6,704 nt of DNA, from positions 1-6,704 of the forward strand of contig CAIZGA010000677.1 of the NCBI GenBank assembly GCA_903932385.1. Reading direction: 5' to 3'. Of the stretch, positions 1 to 5,453 are shown piece by piece; the stretch's first letter is position 1; the number at the start of each line of letters is the position of its first letter. Below the pieces are notes generated by a model, which was not told where the DNA came from, made no database searches, and saw nothing but the letters and a program-made list of their open reading frames with translations. Made by a program: the position numbers and the translations under genes. The stretch is from an uncultured Acidobacteriota bacterium (GTDB taxonomy: Bacteria > Acidobacteriota > Terriglobia > Terriglobales > Acidobacteriaceae).

Positions 1-94
1 CGATGCGGCTGGCCCGGCTTCTATGCACAGGCTGCGCCTGATTCGGCAACAGCAGATCTGGTTCTGTCTCAATTAACGTATTGCCAATTCCCAT
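1..94 (-). CDS. Possible 5' end of a gene downstream of scpA (unrecognised; scpB by position only)
   Basis: From an ATG at 94-92 a frame stays open to the left edge, giving 31 codons that begin MGIGNTLIETEPDLLLPNQ. A GAGG lies four bases upstream, a rather short spacing for a ribosome binding site. The frame starts 72 bases after the scpA stop on the same strand, where many bacteria carry scpB, the winged-helix partner of ScpA. The visible residues do not resemble the usual ScpB N-terminus, which quickly enters a helix of the type EAxLFAA, although an N-terminal extension could precede it. It could equally be a chance open frame. If it is not a gene, I see no other convincing gene in 1-166. 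Confidence 0.3.
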   Translation of the reverse strand, partial: MGIGNTLIETEPDLLLPNQAQPVHRSRASRI

Positions 95-166
95 GGGCCC
101 TCTGGCACAAAGCGCTTGCTGCAATCATGCCGCTCCAATGCTGCCATGCCGATACATTCAATGCAA

Positions 167-1045
167 TTATTTCCAATCATCCCGCACTGGGGTGGACTCG
201 TTATAGACCGCCTCGAAGTGCTCGCTCTTCTTGATGAGAATGTCGGCAAACTGGGACGGCTGGCGCAGCAGAATGGCCTGCAGGCGGACCAATTCCAGCA
301 GCGCGAGGAAGGTGCAGATGAGGGCTTTTTCACTCTGCGCGCCGCGTAGCAGGTTGCGCAGGCTGACGGGACGCTCTTCCATGGCGAGCCGACGTTTGAC
401 GTAGTCAATCATCTGGCCGACGGTGACCGACTCCTGATTGACGTCGAGCACGGGGCGGGTCCGCAGCCGCTCCAGCACCTCGCGGAAGACGCGAACGAGG
501 TCAACTGTATCTGCGGCGATTTCCTGCTCGGTGCCCGGATCGTTTTTGTGTTCGCGAAGGCCGGGATTGGTCCAGGTGGCTTCTTCGATTTGCTGCTTCT
601 GCATCAGCATCTGAGCGGCGGCCTTGAAGCGTTCATGCTCCAGCAGACGTTCGACCAGTTCGCGGCGTGGATCTTCACTTTCGCCGCCGGGCACGTCGCT
701 CGGGTCGCGCGGCAGCAGCATCTTGCTCTTGATGTGGATGAGCAGGCTGGCCATGTAGATGAATTCGCCGGCCGAGTCGACATCGGCTTGCTTCAGCGTT
801 TCTACATACTCCAAAAACTGTGCAGTGATGCGTGCAATGGGGATGTCATAGATGTCGATGTCCTGCTTGCGGATGAGGGTGAGCAGCAAATCGAGCGGGC
901 CGTCATAGACCATGCCCACGCTGACGGAGAAGGGCGAATCGCTGTCGTCGGCCTGTACGGCTGCGGTCTGTGGCGCGGGCTTCTTCTCAAGCTCGGCCTG
1001 CACCGGCTGTTCTGTTTTCGACTCTACGTTTGCGTCTGCGCTCAT
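167..1045 (-). CDS. scpA: Segregation and condensation protein A (kleisin of the SMC-ScpAB complex)
   Basis: ScpA is the kleisin that bridges the heads of the SMC dimer and recruits ScpB, forming the bacterial condensin that compacts and separates replicated chromosomes. The protein is 292 residues. The family's N-terminal signature is clear at about residues 44-80 (YDGPLDLLLTLIRKQDIDIY, then DIPIARITAQFLEY), followed by the helical SMC-neck-binding region with EFIYMASLLIHIKSKMLLP at about 94-112. A charged middle region comes next, then a C-terminal winged helix at about 200-275. The first roughly 40 residues are a low-complexity Ala/Gln/Glu/Pro tail not found in short ScpA proteins. The ATG at 1045 overlaps the trpS stop by four bases (ATGA), so translation is probably coupled to trpS. 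No terminator is visible after it. Identification is firm. Confidence 0.95.
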   Translation of the reverse strand: MSADANVESKTEQPVQAELEKKPAPQTAAVQADDSDSPFSVSVGMVYDGPLDLLLTLIRKQDIDIYDIPIARITAQFLEYVETLKQADVDSAGEFIYMASLLIHIKSKMLLPRDPSDVPGGESEDPRRELVERLLEHERFKAAAQMLMQKQQIEEATWTNPGLREHKNDPGTEQEIAADTVDLVRVFREVLERLRTRPVLDVNQESVTVGQMIDYVKRRLAMEERPVSLRNLLRGAQSEKALICTFLALLELVRLQAILLRQPSQFADILIKKSEHFEAVYNESTPVRDDWK

Positions 1046-2094
1046 TTGCCTGCTACTCCCATCACTTGCCGAACTTCCGCCATGGTTACTGCAGCCCGTG
1101 CCGAGGCGCGCGCGGCACCGGCAGAAAGAATCTCCTGCACCAGATGCGGGTTTGCCTCGAGTTCACTGCGTCGCTGCTGGATGGGCGCCAGCGTCGCACA
1201 GACTGCATCTGCCACTTTGCCTTTGCAATCGATGCAGCCGATGCCGGCTGTGGTGCAGCCTTCGCGAACGGTTTGCTGCGTTGCAACATCAGAAAAAACT
1301 TTGTGCAGGTCAAAGACGGGGCAGATATCCGGATTGCCCACGTCGGTGCGGCGGATGCGTGCCGGGTCAGTGACCATGGTTTTCAGTTTGGCGCGAATTT
1401 CTTTTTCCGGATCGCTGAGCAGGATGGTATTGCCGTAGCTCTTCGACATTTTGCGGCCATCGGTACCGGGCAGCTTGGGCGACGGCGTCAGCAGCACATC
1501 GGGCTCCGGCAGGCAAGTGGCGTTGTAGAGCGAGTTGAATCGGCGTGCGACTTCGCGGGTGAGTTCCACGTGCGCAACCTGATCAGCGCCGACAGGAACA
1601 TAGTCCGGCTGGTAGAGAAGAATGTCTGCGGCCTGCAGCAGCGGATAACCGAGGAAGCCGTAGGTGTTCAGGTCTTTTTCCTTCAGCTGTTCCTGCTGGT
1701 CCTTGTAGGTGGGTACGCGTTCCAGCCAGCCGAGCGGCGTGAACATGCTGAAGAGAGTGAACAGTTCTTCATGCGGATGACCGGGTACCTGCGATTGAAC
1801 AAAAACTACCGACTGCTCCGGATTCAGACCGGCGGAAAGAAAGTCGAGTGCGACCTGATGGATATTGCCGAGTACGCCGGAGGGGTCTGCGTAATCCGTG
1901 GTGAGCGCGTGCAGGTCAGCGATGAAGAAGTAACATTCGTATTTCGACGTGCCATCGGCGTGGACGGCGTTCTGCAGGTCCACCCAGTTTTTCAGCGCAC
2001 CCATGTAGTTGCCCAGGTGCAGCTTGCCGGTGGGGCGCATGCCGCTGAGTACACGTTTTGCGGCGGCCGAAGATTTGCTGATTGCGCTGCTCAT
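1042..2094 (-). CDS. trpS: Tryptophanyl-tRNA synthetase, with a cysteine pattern like the [4Fe-4S] type
   Basis: This cytoplasmic class I aminoacyl-tRNA synthetase charges tRNA-Trp with tryptophan using ATP. The 350-residue length is normal for bacteria. The Rossmann catalytic domain carries the HIGH-type signature as HLGN (residues 26-29, in GKLHLGNYMGAL) and the KMSKS loop intact at 215-219 (GRKMSKSYGN). Four cysteines, C258, C280, C287 and C290, are spaced C-x21-C-x6-C-x2-C. This is nearly identical to the C-x22-C-x6-C-x2-C pattern that holds a [4Fe-4S] cluster in the anticodon-binding region of the Thermotoga maritima enzyme. The chosen ATG has AGGA four bases upstream, and the preceding residues are a short Ser/Ala-rich tail before the catalytic core. 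It is first in a unit with scpA and sits downstream of the M50 gene but behind a terminator, so it probably has its own promoter. Confidence 0.97.
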   Translation of the reverse strand: MSSAISKSSAAAKRVLSGMRPTGKLHLGNYMGALKNWVDLQNAVHADGTSKYECYFFIADLHALTTDYADPSGVLGNIHQVALDFLSAGLNPEQSVVFVQSQVPGHPHEELFTLFSMFTPLGWLERVPTYKDQQEQLKEKDLNTYGFLGYPLLQAADILLYQPDYVPVGADQVAHVELTREVARRFNSLYNATCLPEPDVLLTPSPKLPGTDGRKMSKSYGNTILLSDPEKEIRAKLKTMVTDPARIRRTDVGNPDICPVFDLHKVFSDVATQQTVREGCTTAGIGCIDCKGKVADAVCATLAPIQQRRSELEANPHLVQEILSAGAARASARAAVTMAEVRQVMGVAGK

Positions 2095-2112
2095 CCATTC
2101 CTGTCGTGGGTC

Positions 2113-2175
2113 GTTATATACGGCTGCGAAGTTCAGACAGCCGCCTTACAAATGTTAAATGAAGGATGCAGTATA
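2113..2175 (-). promoter_or_regulatory. Probable trpS promoter/leader region with a small hairpin
   Basis: Because a terminator closes the M50 gene, trpS needs a promoter within about 2095-2214. Two -10-like hexamers are visible on the minus strand: TATACT (2175-2170) and TATAAC (2118-2113, within a TATATAAC run). Neither has a good -35 element at 16-18 bases. If the distal one is used, the leader of about 70 bases contains an inverted repeat (arms 2138-2143 and 2121-2126, six pairs, 11-base loop). I see no T-box core sequence and no Trp-rich leader peptide. Weak support. Confidence 0.25.
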
Positions 2176-2214
2176 CGGGCGGTGGCGTGGGCGATGGTTG
2201 GCGGCTGCCTGAGG

Positions 2215-2240
2215 AAAACGCGGCAGTAATTGCTGCCGCG
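2215..2240 (-). terminator. Rho-independent terminator after the M50 protease gene
   Basis: Reading the minus strand, a perfect eight-pair GC-rich stem (arms 2240-2233 and 2226-2219, CGCGGCAG pairing with CTGCCGCG) closes a six-base loop and is followed at once by four T residues (2218-2215). It begins 10 bases after the protease stop codon. The U-tract is short, so some readthrough into trpS is possible. Confidence 0.7.
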
Positions 2241-2250
2241 AATTGCGGCT

Positions 2251-2973
2251 TCAGCCGGCGCGCAGGCCGAGAAAGAGATTGAAGAGGTTCAGCGCCGGAT
2301 CGTAAATCAACGTGAAGATGGGCCGCGCAATGAAATACAGCAGCAGCAGGCGAAAGATTCCCAGACGGGCGTTGAGATTGTCGTAGGTCACCATGGCGTT
2401 GTAGGGCAGAAGGTTGCGCAGAATGCGGCTGCCGTCCAGCGGCGGGAAGGGAATCAGGTTGAAGACGAAAAGCATCAGGTTGATGATGACGCCGAAATAC
2501 AGCAGCAGCGCGATGGGGAAGAGCGACGGCATGGTAGCGAGATTGAAGTCGGCCGTGCGGTAGAGCGCGAGTTGCGCGGCACAAAGCACGGCATCGGGCC
2601 CCTGCGGTACAACAATTTTGAAAATGAACAACAGAATCAGGCAGGTGACGGCCATCAGCATATTGCTGATTGGACCGGCTGCGGTCACCAGCATGTCATC
2701 GCGGCGCACGTTGCGGAAGTTGCGGGTGTTGACCGGGCAGGGTTTGGCCCAGCCGATGAACGGCATGCCGGTGAACAACGCCATCAGCGGCATCAGAATG
2801 GTGCCAAACACATCGATGTGGCTGATGGGGTTCAGGGTGACGCGGCCCAGCATCAACGCGGTGGGGTCGCCCAGGCGAGCGGCCATCCACGCATGCGCGC
2901 TCTCATGCACGCTGAAGGCGAAGAGAAGCACGGCAAACTCAAATGCAATCAGGACAATTTCAATATTGGACAT
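2251..2973 (-). CDS. Site-2 protease family (M50B) zinc metalloprotease, integral membrane
   Basis: This is a compact intramembrane metalloprotease of the S2P family, about 240 residues with no PDZ domain, resembling the short M50 proteins found in many bacteria and archaea. The zinc-binding HExxH is seen as HESAH at residues 23-27 inside the first hydrophobic helix. The second family motif, NLIPFPPLDGSR, lies at about 172-183 and supplies the third metal ligand, D180. Hydrophobic stretches at about 5-22, 54-72, 94-121, 152-176 and 206-224 suggest a polytopic membrane protein. The ATG at 2973 is preferred to an in-frame GTG at 3030: the extra 19 residues are not family-like, and a GGGGA lies upstream of the ATG, although its spacing (about 13 bases) is long. 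The gene has its own terminator and so is probably monocistronic. The substrate is unknown, and no anti-sigma factor or other obvious target is adjacent. Confidence 0.9.
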   Translation of the reverse strand: MSNIEIVLIAFEFAVLLFAFSVHESAHAWMAARLGDPTALMLGRVTLNPISHIDVFGTILMPLMALFTGMPFIGWAKPCPVNTRNFRNVRRDDMLVTAAGPISNMLMAVTCLILLFIFKIVVPQGPDAVLCAAQLALYRTADFNLATMPSLFPIALLLYFGVIINLMLFVFNLIPFPPLDGSRILRNLLPYNAMVTYDNLNARLGIFRLLLLYFIARPIFTLIYDPALNLFNLFLGLRAG

Positions 2974-3109
2974 GCGATCCGAAGATCCCCGGTTGGGGGA
3001 AATTTGATGGTAGCACGGCAGTATTTCCACCGCATTCCTGCGGCGAAGCGGAACGATTCTGCGGCTTCCGGTTTACACTGCATTCATTAGATTGTTCTGT
3101 AGATGCAGC

Positions 3110-3114
3110 AGGAG
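3110..3114 (+). promoter_or_regulatory. Shine-Dalgarno of dapA that decides its start
   Basis: AGGAG is placed six bases before the ATG at 3121. An in-frame ATG at 3103 lies upstream of this site and has no comparable purine-rich sequence before it, so 3121 is the likely start. Confidence 0.8.
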
Positions 3115-3120
3115 CCAAAG

Positions 3121-4023
3121 ATGGAACTGCGTGGTTGCGGCACGGCACTGGTCACTCCCTTCACCACGGATGGCAGCGTGGATGAAGCAGCAGTGGAACG
3201 CCATGTTCGCTGGCAGGTGGAAAGCGGCATACATTTTCTGGTGGCCACCGGCACAACGGGCGAAGCCCCCACGCTGACCGATGACGAGTGGCTGCGCGTG
3301 ATTGAAATTACCGTGCAGACGGTTGCGGGTCGCATACCGGTGATTGCCGGGTGCACGGAAAACTGCACGCGGCTGGCGGTGGAGCTCATCAGCAAGCTGA
3401 GCAAGGTGAAGGGACTGAGCGGCGTGTTGACCGCGAATCCTCCCTACAACAAGCCATCGCAGCTGGGCCAGTATTTGCACTTCAAGGCGATTGCCGAATG
3501 CACTTCACTGCCAGTGGTGCTGTACAACATTCCCGGACGCACAGCGGCGAACCTGGAACCGGCGACGACGCTGCGTCTGGCGGAAATCAAAAACATTGTG
3601 GCAATCAAGGAATCAAGCGGCAACATTACGCAGATTGGCGAAATCATCGCCGCGGCGCCGGAAGGATTTTCTGTTCTTGCCGGCGACGATGCGCTGGCCT
3701 TGCCGGTGATGTCGCTGGGCGGGACCGGCGTGGTGTCGGTCATCTCGAATGAACTCCCCGCACGCATGGCGCAGCTGGCCAACCTGGCGCTGGCGAAGGA
3801 ATGGGATGCGGCGGAGAAGGAGTTTCAATCACTGCTGCCGTTGATGCAGGCGAATTTCTGGGAGCCGAGTCCGGGGCCGGTGAAGGCTGTGATGGCGATG
3901 ATGGGACGCATGACAGAAACTCTGCGCCTGCCGATGACTCCGGTGAGCGAGCCGACGCGGGCCAAGCTGGGCGCACTGGCGCAGGAATATGGTTTGTTGC
4001 AGAAAGTTCAGGAGACAAAGTGA
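3121..4023 (+). CDS. dapA: 4-hydroxy-tetrahydrodipicolinate synthase
   Basis: DapA condenses pyruvate with aspartate semialdehyde in the cytoplasm, the first committed step towards diaminopimelate and lysine. The 300-residue protein is a (beta/alpha)8 barrel of the DapA/NAL class I aldolase family. The Schiff-base lysine is K163 ([10 protein letters not shown]). The proton-relay and substrate residues are all present: T45/T46 in GTTGE, Y109 in NPPYNKP, Y135 in LYNIPGRT, and R140. These correspond to T44/T45, Y107, Y133 and R138 of the E. coli enzyme, which distinguishes a true DapA from other lyases of the superfamily. The start at 3121 is set by an ideal ribosome binding site and gives the normal [14 protein letters not shown] opening. 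It is the first gene of a pair with dapD and overlaps it by four bases. Confidence 0.96.
   Translation: MELRGCGTALVTPFTTDGSVDEAAVERHVRWQVESGIHFLVATGTTGEAPTLTDDEWLRVIEITVQTVAGRIPVIAGCTENCTRLAVELISKLSKVKGLSGVLTANPPYNKPSQLGQYLHFKAIAECTSLPVVLYNIPGRTAANLEPATTLRLAEIKNIVAIKESSGNITQIGEIIAAAPEGFSVLAGDDALALPVMSLGGTGVVSVISNELPARMAQLANLALAKEWDAAEKEFQSLLPLMQANFWEPSPGPVKAVMAMMGRMTETLRLPMTPVSEPTRAKLGALAQEYGLLQKVQETK
4010..4014 (+). promoter_or_regulatory. Shine-Dalgarno of dapD inside the end of dapA
   Basis: AGGAG lies within the last dapA codons, five bases before the GTG at 4020. It fixes a non-ATG start for dapD and supports coupled translation through the GTGA overlap (4020-4023). Confidence 0.8.
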
Positions 4024-4859
4024 ATCTAGAGCAAGCGATTGAACACTGGTTTGCGCAAGGCGCGGCAGCGGCAGGCAGCACAGATGCGGTGGAAACTTTC
4101 AACTGGCTGCGCAACGAATTGGAAGCGGGCAATATCCGTTCGGCAGAGCCGGATGCCTCCACCCCGACGGGCTGGCGCGTGAATGCGTGGGTGAAGCGCG
4201 GCATCTTGCTGGGCTTCCGCGTGGGCCAGATGACGGACATGAGCGGTGGTGCGCTGAGTTTTATCGACAAGGCGACATATCCGGCGCGACGCTTCGGTGT
4301 GGATGACGGTGTGCGCATTGTGCCGGGTGGTACGTCGGTGCGCAGCGGCGCGTTTCTTGCCAAGGGTGTGGTGGTGATGCCGCCGGCCTATGTGAACGTG
4401 GGCGCGTATGTGGGCGAATGCACCATGGTGGATTCGCACGCGCTGGTGGGCAGCTGCGCGCAGATTGGCAGCCGTGTTCACCTGAGCGCAGCGGCACAGA
4501 TTGGCGGCGTGCTGGAGCCAATCAACGCCAGCCCGGTCATTATTGAGGATGAAGCGCTCATCGGCGGCAACACCGGTGTTTACGAAGGCACCATTGTGCG
4601 CAAGCGCGCGGTGCTGGCTGCGGGCGTGGTGTTGACGCGTGGCACACCGGTTTACGATTTGGTGCGCGGTGAAGTGTTGAAGGCCACAGCCGAACAGCCG
4701 CTCATCATTCCAGAGAATGCCGTGGTGGTGCCGGGCTCGCGCGCGGTGAACAAAGGCAAGGGCGCGGAGTGGGGCATCTCGGTCTACACGCCGGTGATTG
4801 TGAAGTATCGCGATGAGAAGACGGAGTTATCGGCTGCGCTGGAAGATTTGCTGCGCTGA
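4020..4859 (+). CDS. dapD: Tetrahydrodipicolinate N-succinyltransferase
   Basis: DapD transfers succinyl from succinyl-CoA to tetrahydrodipicolinate, opening the ring and committing the pathway to the succinylase branch (DapD-DapC-DapE). The 279-residue length is close to the 274 of E. coli. A helical N-terminal domain (about 1-95, with [18 protein letters not shown]) is followed by a left-handed beta-helix of hexapeptide repeats (about 100-235). Family blocks include [20 protein letters not shown] with D138, [21 protein letters not shown] and the E189 region (VYEG). The C-terminal [13 protein letters not shown] matches the family. The block usually written GARSEVVEG in E. coli-like enzymes reads GGNTGVYEG here. 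An open frame continues upstream of the GTG, but that part lies out of frame inside dapA and has no family similarity. No promoter separates it from dapA, and no clear terminator follows. Confidence 0.94.
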   Translation: MNLEQAIEHWFAQGAAAAGSTDAVETFNWLRNELEAGNIRSAEPDASTPTGWRVNAWVKRGILLGFRVGQMTDMSGGALSFIDKATYPARRFGVDDGVRIVPGGTSVRSGAFLAKGVVVMPPAYVNVGAYVGECTMVDSHALVGSCAQIGSRVHLSAAAQIGGVLEPINASPVIIEDEALIGGNTGVYEGTIVRKRAVLAAGVVLTRGTPVYDLVRGEVLKATAEQPLIIPENAVVVPGSRAVNKGKGAEWGISVYTPVIVKYRDEKTELSAALEDLLR

Positions 4860-4901
4860 ACTATTCATTCAGAACCTTAGAGCACTCAGCAATAAAACAG
4901 C

Positions 4902-5309
4902 TCATTGAGCTTCGAAGAACTCATGACCACAAAAGCGGCAAATCTGTGCTGCAGCTTTTACAGTTTCAGCGCATCTTGGACAGACTTTCTCTTGTAAATT
5001 GGCTGTTTTCTCATCGGTTTCAACTTGATGTAATTTGTATGTCACTGTGAGTGCTCCATCAGGTTTCACAATCAACATATAAATGAAAACTAGTACTCCT
5101 ATGAAAACAATACATAACAAGAGTGCGAGTAAAAAAGCACCACACCCGTAAGAGCCCGGCGTCCATGTTTGAGACGTAGGTGCATACCCAAGTTTTGCCA
5201 AATCAGCTGCATCAGCCTCAAATTTAGCGATTGCAGCATTTTGATTACCTGAATAAGTTTTGATTACTACTGGAATGAGGTGGCCGGAATTATCTGTAAT
5301 CTTTTCCAA
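4902..5309 (-). CDS. Single-pass membrane protein with C-terminal zinc ribbon (hypothetical)
   Basis: The function is unknown. The 135-residue protein has three visible parts. A soluble N-terminal segment (about 10-50) contains AIAKFEADAADLAKLGYAPT. One strong transmembrane helix spans about 55-81 (GCGAFLLALLLCIVFIGVLV and onwards, ending at KPDG). After a short strand-like stretch (ALTVTYKLH) comes a C-terminal zinc ribbon with C110, C113, C124 and C127 (CPRCAETVK and ICRFCGHEF), which looks like the UPF0547-type ribbon. The layout matches small zinc-ribbon membrane proteins I recall from Actinobacteria and Acidobacteria. The start is TTG at 5309, chosen because GAGGAG sits seven bases upstream; no in-frame ATG fits. 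The gene lies alone, convergent with dapD and divergent from rnj, and its base composition is clearly more AT-rich than its neighbours, hinting at acquisition. Confidence 0.8.
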   Translation of the reverse strand: MEKITDNSGHLIPVVIKTYSGNQNAAIAKFEADAADLAKLGYAPTSQTWTPGSYGCGAFLLALLLCIVFIGVLVFIYMLIVKPDGALTVTYKLHQVETDEKTANLQEKVCPRCAETVKAAAQICRFCGHEFFEAQ

Positions 5310-5316
5310 CGTAGAT

Positions 5317-5322
5317 CTCCTC
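5317..5322 (-). promoter_or_regulatory. Shine-Dalgarno setting a TTG start
   Basis: On the minus strand GAGGAG is placed seven bases before the TTG at 5309. This is the strongest reason for accepting the unusual start codon of the zinc-ribbon gene. Confidence 0.75.
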
Positions 5323-5358
5323 TACTTTCATCTCAATTACTGAAGACGCTACCCTAGC

Positions 5359-5379
5359 TCACATATGAATGCAATGTGA
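5359..5379. promoter_or_regulatory. Operator-like inverted repeat in the divergent intergenic region
   Basis: TCACAT (5359-5364) and ATGTGA (5374-5379) form a perfect six-base inverted repeat separated by nine bases. They lie between the divergent zinc-ribbon and rnj genes. Size and placement would suit a dimeric regulator, but a repeat this short can occur by chance in AT-rich DNA, and I do not recognise the regulator. Confidence 0.3.
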
Positions 5380-5437
5380 TCTCAATCCTACTAAAGCTGG
5401 ATATGGGCTAAAGCACAGCCAGTACTGCTTTCTACTG

Positions 5438-5443
5438 TAGAAT
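5438..5443 (+). promoter_or_regulatory. Candidate -10 element of rnj
   Basis: TAGAAT matches five of six bases of the TATAAT consensus. It would place transcription start only a few bases before the rnj ATG at 5454. No recognisable -35 lies 16-18 bases upstream, so support is weak. Confidence 0.25.
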
Positions 5444-5453
5444 CAATACATAA

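Noticed and set aside
2974..3030. A 19-residue longer M50 protease starting at GTG 3030
   Set aside because: No ribosome binding site precedes that GTG and the extra residues do not resemble the family start; the ATG at 2973 leads directly into the first hydrophobic helix.
3030..3043. Small hairpin CCGCA-TTCC-TGCGG between the M50 and dapA genes
   Set aside because: A five-pair stem without a U-tract in GC-rich DNA is easily produced by chance and lies in a promoter region rather than after a gene.
970..3090. Two abutting plus-strand open frames (970-2229 and 2230-3090) opposite trpS and the M50 gene
   Set aside because: Their composition is typical of antisense shadows, they lack motifs, and the minus strand carries complete recognised genes over the same bases.
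3072..3093. TTTACA and TAGATT upstream of dapA as a promoter
   Set aside because: They are only 10 bases apart, far from the 16-18 needed, and neither has a suitable partner at normal spacing. The dapA promoter probably lies in 2974-3110, but I cannot place it.
3801..4019. A longer N-terminal version of DapD starting at 3801
   Set aside because: The added residues are Gly/Asp/Glu-rich out-of-frame dapA sequence; the SD and family length place the start at the GTG at 4020.
4860..4901. Possible bidirectional terminator between convergent dapD and the zinc-ribbon gene
   Set aside because: No stem of useful length with a T-tract is visible on either strand in these 42 bases.
5289..5331. A 13-codon frame (ATG at 5331) overlapping the zinc-ribbon start
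   Set aside because: It has no clear SD and no conservation can be judged; the GAGGAG inside it is better explained as the ribosome binding site for the TTG start.
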